A DNA stretch of 64,000 bases from Heliocidaris erythrogramma. Lineage: Eukaryota; Echinodermata; Echinoidea; Camarodonta; Echinometridae. A program made the translations under genes and the position numbers. The stretch's first letter is position 1. Each line of letters opens with the position of its first letter. The DNA lies in assembly GCA_025617745.1 (NCBI GenBank), contig CM046854.1:60779606-60843605 (forward strand). Direction: 5' to 3'. This document shows positions 9,351 to 20,671 of this stretch, in pieces. The notes beneath the pieces were generated by a model. That model saw only the letters and a program-made list of their open reading frames with translations, searched no databases and had not been told where the DNA came from.

Positions 9351-10640
9351 ATGCGAGGGAGCGAAGCCAGTGGCGTATTTAGGGATTATAGCACTAGGGG
9401 CAAACAAGTTATGCGACCCCCCACCCCGAGTGCCCAAACTTATCTATTATTGTACAAGCGAGGGAGCAAAGGGACCGAGCGGCAAATTTTTCAATTTTTA
9501 ACCCTAAAAACGCATTTTCTTGTGCATTTTGACCACCGCAGTTGAGCAGTAGAGAAGCTCGAATTGTATACATTGATAAACGGTTTTCTAGTCACTCACT
9601 TCTACAATCGGGAGCAGAACTAACGAAAACCCCATAGGCTTGAGAAAGAGTCGAGAAATTCAGCAAGGCGACCTGAAGTTGAGATTTCTTTCAAAAGTTG
9701 AACCTTTGCAAATGCTGTTTTATACACTTTACCCTATATTGGGGGCGCAATATTGAGCAGGAGTCATAATAAAAATTTTCCGAAAATTTTCGCATTTCAA
9801 ACCTTCAAAAACTAGATTTCTATTGCATTATTTTACCCTGCGGATTTGGGGGCGCGTGATCCGTAAAGATTATGATTTTTCTTCATTTCCCCATATTTTT
9901 TTTAAATCTCCTTTGCGTTTTTTGCACCCCCTCCAAGTGCTGCCCGGGGCACGTGCCTCCCTGCCCCCTAGATACACCACTGAGAGAAGAGACCGAGCGG
10001 GGGTGGGAGGGGTATCCCCCTCCTACATCAGGGAATTTTTCAAAAATCTGCCTATAAAACTTGCATTTTAGATCATCCCAAAATTAATGAAAAGAAGGAA
10101 TGCACGGATCTACGCCAATGAACGGAACCCCTTAATTGAGAATAACAATGCGAGCGAACGAATTTTCTTCGATATTTTCACATTGAAATTATGGCATTTC
10201 TTATTTCCTTACTTCTAGTCATTAAAAATTGTGATGGTATTTCAAAATCAAAGATCATTAGGATGGATAATTATTAGTTTTAAGTTAATGTATCATAATT
10301 CTTAGTTATTTTATCCAAAAATAATTGGGGGGGGGGTGATAATACAGGCCACCCCCCCCCCCCCCCACCTCAATATTTTTGTTAAAAAATATAATTATAC
10401 CCCCATCCTTCCGAGATCGACACCCATGGTAACAGGAGTAGGTGCTGGGAGAGGAGAGTAATTTCCCCCCGAAGCGCGAAAACTTTGACGTTTTAGCAAA
10501 CTTTGAGAGCCAGATAAAGGCTTGTAGCGCCTTTTTTGCCCTTAATTTTCTCTCACTTCCCCCCGCTTTTTCGCCCTCGCTTAAAAATTTTTTTTTTTAG
10601 TGGCTGAATAAGGGGGGCCATGCCCCCCGGTGCCCCCCGT
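9351..10640. other. Gene-free repetitive interval
   Basis: Contains GCGAGGGAGC-type low-copy repeat fragments, a poly-G and a poly-C tract near 10325-10370, and the diverged third unit of the 9020 repeat. ORFs here are short and without family motifs. Confidence 0.4.
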
Positions 10641-10649
10641 CTACGCCAG

Positions 10650-10855
10650 TGCTGGTATCCTCCCTATAGAGAGGTAGAGAAGAAGCACTGGCAAACATGC
10701 AATCAATGAAGATATCACTTAAAAAGTCGGAATCATCTCTGAGGGATATCTGTGGTGAGAGAGTTATGGTTGATACTTCCACGTTTTAAGTAACAAATTT
10801 AAAGAATTATGCGGTTTAGAGAATACAATGAACGTATGCATGTACGCATGGTAGG
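10650..10855 (-). repeat. 200-bp direct repeat with exon-like frame, copy A
   Basis: Matches 11122-11312 at high identity. On the minus strand both copies keep an open frame ending in SSLPLYREDTS after LRDDSDFL. Several differences change the amino acid (for example SPQISL versus SQQIYL), so selection on a protein is not obvious. It may be a duplicated exon or a non-coding repeat. Confidence 0.45.
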
Positions 10856-11121
10856 GAATTCATGAATGCTAAAATAAAAGTTTGAAAACAGCTTTCTGGC
10901 GAATATGACAGGATCATTCAGTAAAACAGTCCCATACGACTTTTGTGTACTCCCATAAAGCAGATGAAACCAAAAACTAAGACATTTCGCTGGATGTTTT
11001 TTCGTTTTTGTTTACACTCATACGTCTACTCTTAAGGTGGAAATGTGTGCATTAGTATATTGGTAGGCTGTTCTATGCTTAGTCATTTCTTTCTCATGGG
11101 TTGTCGACTTGTCGGTCTACT

Positions 11122-11312
11122 GGTATCCTCCCTATAAAGAGGTAGAGAAGAAGCTGTGGCAAAAATGCAATCAATGAAGATATCATTTAAAAAGTCGGAA
11201 TCATCTCTGAGGTATATCTGTTGTGAGAGAGTTATGGTGCTTATATTTCCACGTTTTAAGTAACAAAGAATAATGTGGTTTAAAGAAAACAATTAACGTC
11301 TGCATGTATGCA
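11122..11312 (-). repeat. 200-bp direct repeat with exon-like frame, copy B
   Basis: Second copy of the segment at 10650-10855, about 470 bp away centre to centre. The minus-strand frame shares LRDDSDFL and SSLPLYREDTS. No homologous family recognised. Confidence 0.45.
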
Positions 11313-11564
11313 TGGGAGCGGGACTTCTTTTCCTTTCAACTTTGAAGGGTGAAAATGATGCTGTTTGATAAAGACAATGAATCTATGTTGCCAGAGTTGG
11401 CAGAATTTTGACCGCTGTAGCATCTAGCATTATGCTAGGCAGAATTTGGCTTTTTAAAGCAGAGTTCTAGCAGAATCGAGAAGAATTCTGATATTTATTT
11501 TTTATTTTTTTTTTTTTTGGGGGGGGGGGTTGCTCGTCAGAGAATTTTTAAATGGAAAATGTGT

Positions 11565-11780
11565 GTTAATTTTTGCTTGAAAACAGTCATCAAGATTGTA
11601 ATCTAAGAAAATCAAAGTCAGTGTCTAGATGAATAGATCTTGTAAGAATGATTTCCTGTAAAATTTTGTTTCAAATGAATTACGTCTCAATATTGTCTTT
11701 AACATCTATTTATCCAGACACTGACTTTAGTTTTCATTGGTTATAATCTTGATGACTGTTTTCAAGCAAAATCGCCATCA
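11565..11780. repeat. Foldback repeat, family shared with 44.3-44.8 kb
   Basis: Left arm (about 11577-11640: TTGAAAACAGTCATCAAGAT, then GTCAGTGTCTAGAT) is inverted in the right arm (about 11703-11768). The same sequence occurs as three direct copies at 44330-44825 and as a degenerate arm at about 17180-17255 (duplicated at 20672). This is a recurrent short interspersed element. Confidence 0.65.
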
Positions 11781-11800
11781 AGGGCAATTTTATGGTGTCC

Positions 11801-11821
11801 AATAGACCGCTTCGGTAATGT
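11801..11821 (+). mobile_element. MITE split by the LTR element, left end
   Basis: The 21 bases here plus 16912-17093 form one small element with terminal inverted repeats of about 29 bp (AATAGACCGCTTC.GTAATGT...). The LTR retrotransposon is inserted inside its left terminal repeat. The right terminal repeat (17065-17093) is intact and supplies the empty-site sequence. Confidence 0.8.
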
Positions 11822-12513
11822 TGTAGTATTTTCCTCATCCTCACTTCATCTTTTCTTTAATTTCTTCACTTTCACTTATTGTACAAAGTCATTTTGAGAG
11901 GACATTGCCCTTTATACCAGAAGTCACAACCACCCCTATGTTATCACATTTATCTATCAACAAGTGGTCAGATGCATGGCCATGCCCATCGCACATTAAT
12001 GACTCACCTTCAATTCAAGGATTTTCAACAATACTCCCTTTCTTCTTCATCCCTGCTAAGGGATAAGAACAAAAACTTTTCATCTCCATCTTTGCTAGAC
12101 ACACTTCTCAAAGTTTTCTCATCGAGTTAACACGTTAATTTGAGGATGTCATCTCTTCACTTCTGAATTTGTTTCCTGCACTTCAATTGGAGCAATTTCT
12201 ACAATTCTCTACTTCACATTAATTCTATACTCCATCATCTCACCTGGAGGAATTTCTATTTCATCATTTTATTCTCTGCAATTCACTCAGAGAACAGTCC
12301 AAATCTCGCTTGTGCTAGCCAAGTAGTTTTGTGATCATTTCTGTGGTGATACCTGTGTAAATATATATTTGAATCGGATTGTGCAATATTTGGAAACTTT
12401 TGGCATTTTGGAGGATCCATGTCCGGTTAACCCCTGCACGCATAAAGTCGGTAAGTGGTGATTGCTTCTTATTCCCATCTCGCCTTATATAAGTAGCGAC
12501 CAAAACCGCTACA
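11822..12513 (+). repeat. 5' LTR of the CsRn1-like element
   Basis: 692 bp, TGTAG...CTACA. It differs from the 3' LTR by a 7-bp shorter segment near 12055, a 2-bp longer TATATAAG near 12488 and one A/C change near 12019. The TATATAAG close to the LTR end may matter for promoter activity. Confidence 0.92.
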
Positions 12514-12514
12514 C

Positions 12515-12531
12515 TGGTGACCCCGACGTGA
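12515..12531 (+). other. Primer-binding site, tRNA-Trp type
   Basis: TGGTGACCCCGACGTGA lies one base after the LTR. From knowledge of tRNA sequences it is complementary to the 3' end of animal tRNA-Trp including CCA, as in CsRn1 and Kabuki elements. Confidence 0.85.
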
Positions 12532-12640
12532 TTTAAACCCGACCAACGTGCTGAGTAGCATTCATCCTTCGTCAAATTGTTTTCATTTATTGTCTTCCTT
12601 TCTTCATTTATATGGTTGGCTCATCTTTTATCTCCTCAAC

Positions 12641-12805
12641 ATGTCGACTGACAACCAAAATCACCCTTCTTCTACTCAGTCAACTCCTACCATTCAACAA
12701 ATGCGAGCACAAATCTTACAGCTCTCAATTCTAATTCAAACTTTGACTTCTCAATCTCAAAAAAGTCAAACCAATAGGAGTAAAAGTAGTGAAGACAAAT
12801 CATGA
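12641..12805 (+). pseudogene. gag remnant, ends at in-frame TGA
   Basis: ATG at 12641 starts MSTDNQNH and a Ser/Gln-rich stretch of 54 codons, stopped by TGA at 12803. The frame then continues without a shift into the nucleocapsid knuckle and protease. A normal gag of this clade includes a capsid domain of some 200 or more residues; here N-terminus and zinc knuckle are separated by only about 20 codons, so capsid is absent. The TGA could be a CpG decay of CGA or a readthrough stop; a mutation is the simpler reading. Confidence 0.75.
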
Positions 12806-15800
12806 CAGCATTCAAACCAAGCTAGCCAGTCCCGCTCACATCAACATGCTGGAGACTACTGTTACTACCACTGGCGTTTCGATTCTAAAGCCAACAAATG
12901 CGTACCACCCTGCAAGTTCAAAAATATCTCTAACAACCAGGGAAAGAACAAATCTAATCTAGCAGCTACAAATCATACTGGCACGACACAAAATAGTCGC
13001 CTCTTCTACGTTACCGATAGGAAAACTGGAATTCGATTTCTCGTAGACACTGGAGCTGAAGTAAGCGTTCTTCCTCCTTCAAAATCGGAGAAACATCACC
13101 CTTCTTCGAAATTTCATCTACAAGCAGTAAATCGCTCAAGTATTACTACTTATGGAGAGCGAAGCCTGACTCTCGACGTCGGCTTACGTCGAGCTTGCAG
13201 ATGGATTTTCATCATTGCTGATATTTCCACGCCTATCCTAGGGGCAGACTTCCTACACCACTTTGGTTTGCTGGTTGATGTTCGCAATCTTCGACTCATC
13301 GATTCTACTACTAATCTTTCAGTAAAAGGCATCCTTTCTTCTACTCCTTCTATCAGTCCTATGTTTGTAAAGCCAGACAGTCAAGCTGCTTACAACTCTC
13401 TTCTCAATCAATTTCCTGACATCACACGCCCTGTGTACAAGGAGGCAGCAATCAAACATTCCGTCACCCATCACATTGAGACGAAAGGCCCTCCTGTATC
13501 AGCCCGTCCTCGTCGCCTAGCAACCGACAGGTATACCATTGCAAAAGCTGAATTTGACCACATGCTGGAACTGGGTATCATCCGACCATCCAGCAGCAAC
13601 TGGGCATCCCCACTTCATATGGTGCCCAAGAAAACCCCTGGAGACTGGAGACCGTGCGGAGACTATCGGGCACTAAACAGGAATACGGTTCCCGATAAAT
13701 ATCCAATCCCCCATCTTCAAGATTTCACCTCTGCCCTAGCAGGCAAACGAGTTTTCACAAAACTCGATCTCATACGAGCTTACCATCAGATACCAGTCGA
13801 TACCTCAGACGTACACAAAACAGCCATCACCACACCCTTTGGGTTATTTGAGTTTGTGCGCATGCCTTTTGGGCTACGCAATGCCGCACAAACTTTTCAA
13901 CGATTCATTGATGAGGTAACCCGTGGTCTTCCCTTTGTGTACGCCTACATCGACGACCTCCTCATCGCAAGTGAGACACCGGAGCAGCATGTACAACACC
14001 TGCAACTTCTCTTCACTAGACTTGCGAAATATGGAGTTGTCATCAACCCAGCCAAATGTGAATTTGGCGCAGCCTCCCTCACCTTTCTCGGTCATATCGT
14101 TGATGAGAACGGCATCCGCCCTCTTCCCGAGAAAGTCAAAGTCATCAATGACTTCCCTGTCCCTGATTCTCTACGCAAACTTCGCGAGTTTCTCGGACTC
14201 ATCAACTTCTATCGACGCTTCATTCCTGATTGTGCAGCTACCACACAACCACTCACTGATCTCCTAGCATGCAAGCAGAAAAACAAGGCAATTCATCTCG
14301 ACGAAGCAGCCATCCATGCATTCAACTCGGTCAAGACAGCATTAGCTAACGCTACACTTCTGTCACACCCCAAGCCTAATGCCCCACTCTGCATTATGGT
14401 TGATGCATCAGATGTTGCTGTCGGAGGGGTGTTGCAGCAACTAGTTGACGATGACTGGCAACCCATCGCCTTCTTCTCCAAACGCCTGCAGCCAGCAGAG
14501 ACCAGATATAGCACTTTCGGACGTGAACTTCTAGCTATCTATCTCACCATTCGTCACTTCAAGCATGCACTAGAAGGACGGCAATTCTGTGTCTACACAG
14601 ATCACAAACCACTCATCCATGCCTACAACTCTAGACCCGACAGGTATTCACCACGAGAAGTCAGGCATCTAGACTACATATCGCAATTCACGACTGATAT
14701 TCGGCATGTTAGTGGCAAACACAATGTAGTGGCAGACACACTTTCCCGCATGGAAATCAACTCGCTAAAATCATCTTCCACCATTGATTTCAATGCCATC
14801 GCTACTGCTCAGGAGGATGACGAGGAACTCAGGCAACTCACTGCCACCTCGCTCAAACTCCAACCTCTACCACTCCCTACTTCTGACTCTACTATTCTAT
14901 GTGACACTTCAACTGCAAATCCTCGTCCTTACATCCCAGCCAAATTTCGGCGAGTTGTGTTTGATGCTCTTCACAACCTATCTCACCCCGGCATCAATGC
15001 TACCCAAAAACTCATCACTGAGCGATTTGTATGGCCTGGAATCAACAAAGATGTCAGAAGTTGGACTAAAACTTGCATACAGTGTCAACGTTGCAAAGTA
15101 CATCGTCATACCAAGGCACCGATAGGTACTTTCGCAACACCAGACGCTAGATTCAACCACATCCACATCGATCTCGTGGGACCCCTCCCTCCTTCAAATG
15201 GCAATGCATATCTCCTCACTTGTGTTGACCGTTTCACTCGATGGCCTGAGGCAATACCAATCCCCGACATATCAGCCGAGACTGTTGCCCAAGCTTTCAT
15301 TTCACAATGGGTATCTCGCTTCGGAGCTCCCTCAACCATCACAACCGACAGAGGACGACAATTTGAATCTTCTCTCTTTCAAGCCCTAACTCATCTTCTT
15401 GGCAGCTCTCGGATTCGAACTACATCTTACCACCCAGCATCAAATGGACTTGTAGAGCGTTTTCATCGACAACTCAAAGCATCTCTCAAAGCTACTACTA
15501 GTGCGAGATGGACTGAAACTCTCCCTCTCGTCTTGCTTGGAATCCGAACTGCAGTCAAATCTGATTTAGGTTGTTGCACAGCTGAACTGGTATATGGAAC
15601 AACAATAAGGTTGCCAGGTCAGTTTGTAGCGCCTAGTCAGAATGATTGCGATTTGGACCCTAGCAACTACATCCACCGACTACGGAGACAAATGCAGAAC
15701 CTCAGACCTCAGCCCACTCGTGCTCAACAACGCAAACCACAGGTTCATCCTGATCTCACAACATGCACCCATGTATTTGTGCGACATGATGCAGTCAAGA

Positions 15801-16135
15801 AACCTCTCCAACCACCATACGACGGCCCATTTGAAGTCATCAGACGAACTGACAAGTTTTTTATCATCCAACTCAAAGGAAAACAAGACAGCGTCAGTCT
15901 CGACCGTTTGAAACCTGCATACTTGGACTCGCCCGTCAAATCTAGTAGTACTACCAACCCTGGTCCAACACTCTCACAGGACCCTATACCTTCACAAGCG
16001 CCTACTGCACCAACCTCTCAGCCTCAACCTCCCTCTATCACTCCTCCTTCTGCCAAGCCCGAAGTCAGACAAACTCGTTCCGGCAGAAGAGTACACTTTC
16101 CCAAACGCTATGTTCAAGTTTGGAATTTCAAATGA
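12806..16135 (+). CDS. pol: Gag C-terminus/Pol polyprotein (knuckle-PR-RT-RH-IN)
   Basis: Polyprotein frame open for 1,109 codons. Domains in order: a C-X3-H-X9-C-X3-C knuckle (12860-12913); aspartic protease with catalytic DTGA (13046-13057) and ILGADFL; reverse transcriptase with [10 protein letters not shown] and the YIDD active site (13946-13957); RNase H with [11 protein letters not shown] (about 14400); integrase with an HHCC zinc finger (about 14970-15095), a D,D-35-E core seen as [19 protein letters not shown] and NGLVERFHR, and a C-terminal GPF module (about 15820). There is no chromodomain; the tail is Pro/Ser/Thr-rich. All catalytic motifs look intact. It has no ATG of its own near the start and shares gag's frame, so expression depends on passing the TGA at 12803. 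A long internal frame could begin at TTG 13268, which I do not consider a real start. Confidence 0.92.
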   Translation, partial: QHSNQASQSRSHQHAGDYCYYHWRFDSKANKCVPPCKFKNISNNQGKNKSNLAATNHTGTTQNSRLFYVTDRKTGIRFLVDTGAEVSVLPPSKSEKHHPSSKFHLQAVNRSSITTYGERSLTLDVGLRRACRWIFIIADISTPILGADFLHHFGLLVDVRNLRLIDSTTNLSVKGILSSTPSISPMFVKPDSQAAYNSLLNQFPDITRPVYKEAAIKHSVTHHIETKGPPVSARPRRLATDRYTIAKAEFDHMLELGIIRPSSSNWASPLHMVPKKTPGDWRPCGDYRALNRNTVPDKYPIPHLQDFTSALAGKRVFTKLDLIRAYHQIPVDTSDVHKTAITTPFGLFEFVRMPFGLRNAAQTFQRFIDEVTRGLPFVYAYIDDLLIASETPEQHVQHLQLLFTRLAKYGVVINPAKCEFGAASLTFLGHIVDENGIRPLPEKVKVINDFPVPDSLRKLREFLGLINFYRRFIPDCAATTQPLTDLLACKQKNKAIHLDEAAIHAFNSVKTALANATLLSHPKPNAPLCIMVDASDVAVGGVLQQLVDDDWQPIAFFSKRLQPAETRYSTFGRELLAIYLTIRHFKHALEGRQFCVYTDHKPLIHAYNSRPDRYSPREVRHLDYISQFTTDIRHVSGKHNVVADTLSRMEINSLKSSSTIDFNAIATAQEDDEELRQLTATSLKLQPLPLPTSDSTILCDTSTANPRPYIPAKFRRVVFDALHNLSHPGINATQKLITERFVWPGINKDVRSWTKTCIQCQRCKVHRHTKAPIGTFATPDARFNHIHIDLVGPLPPSNGNAYLLTCVDRFTRWPEAIPIPDISAETVAQAFISQWVSRFGAPSTITTDRGRQFESSLFQALTHLLGSSRIRTTSYHPASNGLVERFHRQLKASLKATTSARWTETLPLVLLGIRTAVKSDLGCCTAELVYGTTIRLPGQFVAPSQNDCDLDPSNYIHRLRRQMQNLRPQPTRAQQRKPQVHPDLTTCTHVFVRHDAVKKPLQPPYDGPFEVIRRTDKFFIIQLKGKQDSVSLDRLKPAYLDSPVKSSSTTNPGPTLSQDPIPSQAPTAPTSQPQPPSITPPSAKPEVRQTRSGRRVHFPKRYVQVWNFK

Positions 16136-16199
16136 GATATTATTTAATTTCATTCGGACTATTTTCTCAATTATCGACCGTTTCATTTTATTCAACGTT

Positions 16200-16213
16200 C
16201 TTGGAGGGGGCTG
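16200..16213 (+). other. Polypurine tract of the CsRn1-like element
   Basis: GGAGGGGG precedes the 3' LTR by a few bases, the usual position for plus-strand priming. The tract is short and is followed by CTGA before the TGTAG start. Confidence 0.65.
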
Positions 16214-16214
16214 A

Positions 16215-16911
16215 TGTAGTATTTTCCTCATCCTCACTTCATCTTTTCTTTAATTTCTTCACTTTCACTTATTGTACAAAGTCATTTTGAGAGGACATTG
16301 CCCTTTATACCAGAAGTCACAACCACCCCTATGTTATCACATTTATCTATCAACAAGTGGTCAGATGCATGGCCATGCCCATCGCACATTAATGACTCAC
16401 CTTCAATTCACGGATTTTCAACAATACTCCCTTTCTTCTTCATCCTGCTACACTAGCAAGGGATAAGAACAAAAACTTTTCATCTCCATCTTTGCTAGAC
16501 ACACTTCTCAAAGTTTTCTCATCGAGTTAACACGTTAATTTGAGGATGTCATCTCTTCACTTCTGAATTTGTTTCCTGCACTTCAATTGGAGCAATTTCT
16601 ACAATTCTCTACTTCACATTAATTCTATACTCCATCATCTCACCTGGAGGAATTTCTATTTCATCATTTTATTCTCTGCAATTCACTCAGAGAACAGTCC
16701 AAATCTCGCTTGTGCTAGCCAAGTAGTTTTGTGATCATTTCTGTGGTGATACCTGTGTAAATATATATTTGAATCGGATTGTGCAATATTTGGAAACTTT
16801 TGGCATTTTGGAGGATCCATGTCCGGTTAACCCCTGCACGCATAAAGTCGGTAAGTGGTGATTGCTTCTTATTCCCATCTCGCCTTATAAGTAGCGACCA
16901 AAACCGCTACA
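16215..16911 (+). repeat. 3' LTR of the CsRn1-like element
   Basis: 697 bp, near-identical to 11822-12513. It is followed by the target duplication ATGT and the remainder of the host MITE. Confidence 0.92.
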
Positions 16912-17093
16912 ATGTATACAAATGTTGTTCTTGACAACCTGAAAGCTTGCCGGACATAGCAACACATAATGTATGCAAACTGGATTCCAAGTATTGAGGC
17001 TTATTTATAAAAAGCAGGTTAATGGAATAGCTCGTCACTAGGTGCTCAGAGAATAGGTGCATAAATTTGTATACATTACAGAAGCGGTCTATT
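16912..17093 (+). mobile_element. MITE split by the LTR element, right part
   Basis: Continues 11801-11821. The right terminal repeat at 17065-17093 is the reverse complement of the rebuilt left end with 28 of 29 matching positions. Total MITE length without the retrotransposon is about 200 bp. A poly-C run follows at 17098. Confidence 0.8.
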
Positions 17094-17514
17094 CTATCCC
17101 CCCCCCCCCCCCCATTGGGTACGCCTATTAATTTCTTGAAAATATGTGTTTCTATATATGAACTTATCTACATCTCAATATTTTCTCTAACATCACTTCA
17201 TCCAAACACTAACTTTGATTTGCATTGATATAACCTGAATTATGAAATGTTTTTCAACAACTTCGTGCATCGGTGCCTGATAGAGCCTTGGAGTTTGAGC
17301 TCAAGAAACGTGTGCTTATAATCTCATAATATGTGTTAGCACGATATCGTGCCTTGTAGCTGAATAAACTTTATAGCAGGGTATCAAAGAGGGGTCCCCC
17401 TAGGACAACCGCCCTCTAGAAATTATGCTAAAGGCCATATTAATTTTGGCGAGCGAGCATAGCAAACGAGCAAAATATTGTTCAACGTGATGTTAAGTCC
17501 AATTTGGGATACTG

Positions 17515-17755
17515 TTCCTATATACGGTGGTTGTCCTGGGGGTAGTGGTCTGTGGGGGTAGTTGTCCTCGAGGGTAGTTGCTCTATGGGGTAGTTAGTGG
17601 GGGGGGGGGGTTAATCAACCTAGAGGGTCATTGTCCCGGGGGTAGTCGTCCTAGATGGTGGTTGCCCTATGGGGTAGTTGTCCTAGGGGGTAGTTTTCCT
17701 AGAGGGTGGTTATCCGGGGGTGGTTGTCCAGGGGGTAGGTGTCCTAGAACCTTGT
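17515..17755 (+). repeat. Minisatellite of GGGTAGTTGTCCT type
   Basis: About ten degenerate units built on GGGTAGTTGTCCTAG, interrupted by a poly-G run. An identical array lies at about 20995-21225 within the second duplication unit. Confidence 0.8.
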
Positions 17756-18175
17756 GAACATTGAGCGCACAAAGATTTACCTATGCTGTAACTTTTTTTC
17801 CTCATAATCCCAATTCAATGAAACGTGGACACTGTTCAGAAAGATATTCCACATGTTTTAGAACAATGTTGATATATTTATGTTACTTTTATAGTTGCCT
17901 TGACAACTATTATTCATTGTTCATTTCCATTTTATTTTTGTAATTTTTCAAATAGATATTATTTTGAAAGTCTGATATTCAGAGTTAATGTGCATGATAT
18001 AATAACAAATTAGATATAATAACCCATTTTATAGGGTTATTATCAGTGTCTGTCGCAGTATTCATATTATATAAAAACGCACACCGATGTTAGTGGGAGG
18101 ATGGGGGGGGGGGGGGATAGAACGAAAATATCTGGGTAAATAAATGATTTCTGGTCATTTTTTGCCTGTTAATCC

Positions 18176-18380
18176 TGAGTGGCCCAGATTTATTGCACAT
18201 TCCCTCTCAAAATATACAGTATTTAACCCCGTATTTATTAGTACAATTTCTTTTTCATTCATGTCAACCCAAGCTCAATTTTATATTTTTAATGTTTTTC
18301 TACTCTTGTTCTTTAAATGTATTGCTTTAATATAATTATGCTTACGAATATACCTAAATGCTACTGCTAATTATTACTTT
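18176..18380 (+). repeat. Host flank repeated at 25490-25700
   Basis: Sequence from CCCAGATTTATTGCACATTC to CTAATTATTACTTT recurs at 25498-25700 with a few changes. The continuation after the LINE (25287-25410) recurs at 25702-25815. So the LINE landed in the first of two tandem copies of a roughly 330-bp host repeat. Confidence 0.85.
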
Positions 18381-18776
18381 TTTTTTTTTTTTTTTTTTAA
18401 TTGTGTGTTTTATTACAAATCAAAAAGAAATTACAATATTCATAGATAACCAGATTGAATGATTAAAATTAAAAAAGACAAGATTACAAATTATACAAAT
18501 GATCGAAAAAGGCAGCAGAATAAAGAGAATTATTTAAAATGAGGCCTGACACTGACCAAAACAAACAAACAAAAAACACACATTTATAAAGAGCATTCAT
18601 TGGTTAAAACAAAAGACTTGAAAAAAACGGGCAAAGTGATGAGCAAAGGTATATGCGTCGAGGGTTGCGGAAGTAAATCAAGATAAAAAAAATAAAATAA
18701 ATAAAGGTGAGGGTGTATACTTGTGAGAAAGAGAGATATTGAACTACCTGATGCATATCATAGAAAATATGGAAAA

Positions 18777-20668
18777 TCATAAATCAAAGCGCCATTTCTT
18801 GAAATGAACAGGTAATTTGTTTCTTTTTTTTGCTAATAAGTATTCAGTTTCTCTCTGTCTCTTCACAAAGCATTTAAATGCAATAAAATTGGGAAGATTG
18901 TTATTAAACTTACAAGTATAAATATAGTATTTCAGAAGCAAAAATAAATATGTAAGAAACTTATCGCTGCAAATACCAAACAATTTTTCAAAATTAGGCA
19001 TATTGATAGAATTTTCACATTTCTGAGAGATTACATCCAAAACATCTTGCCAGATTGGAGCGACCTTATCACATTCGCAAAATAAATGCACCATTGTCTC
19101 ACATTTTGTTTCACACAGAGAGCAGTTTGGTGAATCTCTTCTTTTAATCTTATAGAGAAAATCATTTAGGGCAATAGCCTTATGAAATATCTTAAAATAA
19201 AAGGATCTCAATTTCGTATCAACAGTACAAAAAAAGTTAGAAATGTGTATTTTTTCCCCAGTTCAAAGTAACAGGTACAGGTAAACGATCACACCAATAA
19301 GAGTATCTCTTGTCGGGAACATGAGAGCCAAATAGAGTAATATATGTATTCTTCGTGATTTTCTTTGTGCTTAAAAGCTTTTGGACTATGGTTTCATGAA
19401 CCCCAAATATATCAACATCAAAATTCCTAATCCATTTTCCAGGTATATTTTTAATTAAGAAATTAAATTTTCTTCTATCTCCAAAAGGAATGCCAAAATC
19501 TAATACTAATTCTTCAAAAAGTTTATGGCCAGGAAGAGGAGGATTAAATAAATCAGAAATGGTAATAATGTTATTATCAAACCAGGTTTTGTAAAAAAAA
19601 GTAGGATTTAGATTTTGAACGAATAGACCTGTTGAACCAAAGACATTGACAAGCACTTAGTTCTGAAAATTTATGACCATAAAATTCTACAGTAGCTTCT
19701 TCTCTGTATAGATACCAAGCACGAAGAGATTCCGCAAGTTGGATATTACCAAGTGATTTAAGAATACTTTCTGGAGCAAAGGAATTCCACAAAAAAGAAA
19801 TATCATCATTAAATTTTTCTAAAAAAGATAATTCAATACATTTCCAGGGAGCAATATAATTTACATCAAGAATATTTTTCACCCAGACCATCTTTTGAGC
19901 ATTAGCAAAAGTTAAGGGATCAATCATTTTCAAACCAGACTCGATATAGTTGTTACACATAATCCGTCTCTGGACTCTGTCCTTACCTGTCCTTAAAAAA
20001 ATATTCTATTCAACTCTTTGAAAAAGGAATGAGGGATTTTAATACAAAGCACAGAAAAAAGAAATATCAGTTGAGGTAATACCAATGTTTTTATAACACA
20101 CACTTTGCCAATTAGAGAAAGATTTCTCATACGCCAACAACTTATGGCTTGCTCAATTCTTTTCAATTTAACTCTGTAATTTAAGTCAAAGACCCGGTCA
20201 ACGTTTAAGGAAAATGTGACTCCCAAACATTTAAATTCAGATTTATTCCATGATACACCAAGATTAGTGAAGGGGATATCCAGACATCCCTTTTTTGAGC
20301 CAATCCATATCGCTTCTGTTTTACTAAAGTTAAGTTTACACCCAGAATAATGACCAAACTTGGAAAAAGTTTCAAATAGCTGAGAAAAGGAGTTGTCAGA
20401 CCCATCAATAAAACAAACAGAGTCATCTGCGAATAAAGATATTTTGGCCTCTTCATCCACAAAAGGGATACCTCTTATTAGATCATTTTGACGCACAGAA
20501 AGTGCCATAATCTCGATAACAAAAAGAAAAAGGTAGGGGGAAATTGGACAACCTTGGAAAATGCCTCTATTCATTGAAATGCGTTCAGATAAAAAACCAT
20601 TATTAATTACATAGCTCTGGCGAGCAGAATACAAAGTTTTGATGGAATCAATAAATTTATGGCCAAAA
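18777..20668 (-). pseudogene. LINE ORF2 C-terminal half, distal copy
   Basis: Extra copy of the RT C-terminus and tail produced by the tandem duplication. Frames at 19993-20668 (RT with LFADDSVCF), 19577-19960, 19237-19656 and 18777-19211 (with CSLCETKCETMVHLFCEC) are separated by frameshifts, exactly as in 21309-23976. It joins non-LINE sequence at 20669-20671 and so lacks the upstream RT. This copy carries the natural 3' UTR and poly(A) tail. Confidence 0.85.
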
Positions 20669-20671
20669 ACA

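Larger units (their letters stand above)
11822..16911 (+). mobile_element. CsRn1-clade Ty3/gypsy LTR retrotransposon
   Basis: Complete element with two nearly identical LTRs starting TGTAG and ending CTACA, a tRNA-Trp-type primer site, gag remnant, protease, reverse transcriptase, RNase H, integrase and a purine-rich tract. Target duplication ATGT (11818-11821 and 16912-16915), confirmed by the intact right terminal repeat of the MITE it entered. The C-H-C-C zinc knuckle and tRNA-Trp priming are the known marks of the CsRn1 clade. The LTRs differ by one clear substitution and two short indels, so the insertion is recent. The gag gene is too short to encode capsid (see that entry), so mobility would need Gag from elsewhere. 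Confidence 0.93.
17202..20668. repeat. Recent tandem duplication, unit 1
   Basis: The 3,467-bp unit recurs at 20672-23200. Unit 2 equals unit 1 minus one 939-bp block (17820-18758) plus one G in a poly-G run; otherwise I see no difference. The unit contains a GTAGTTGTCC minisatellite and the 3' half of the Tx1/L1-like LINE. See the findings for the alternative of an assembly artefact. Confidence 0.93.

Noticed and set aside
13874..15957. Minus-strand and alternate-frame ORFs inside the CsRn1-like pol
   Set aside because: Shadows of the pol frame, which has all the catalytic motifs.
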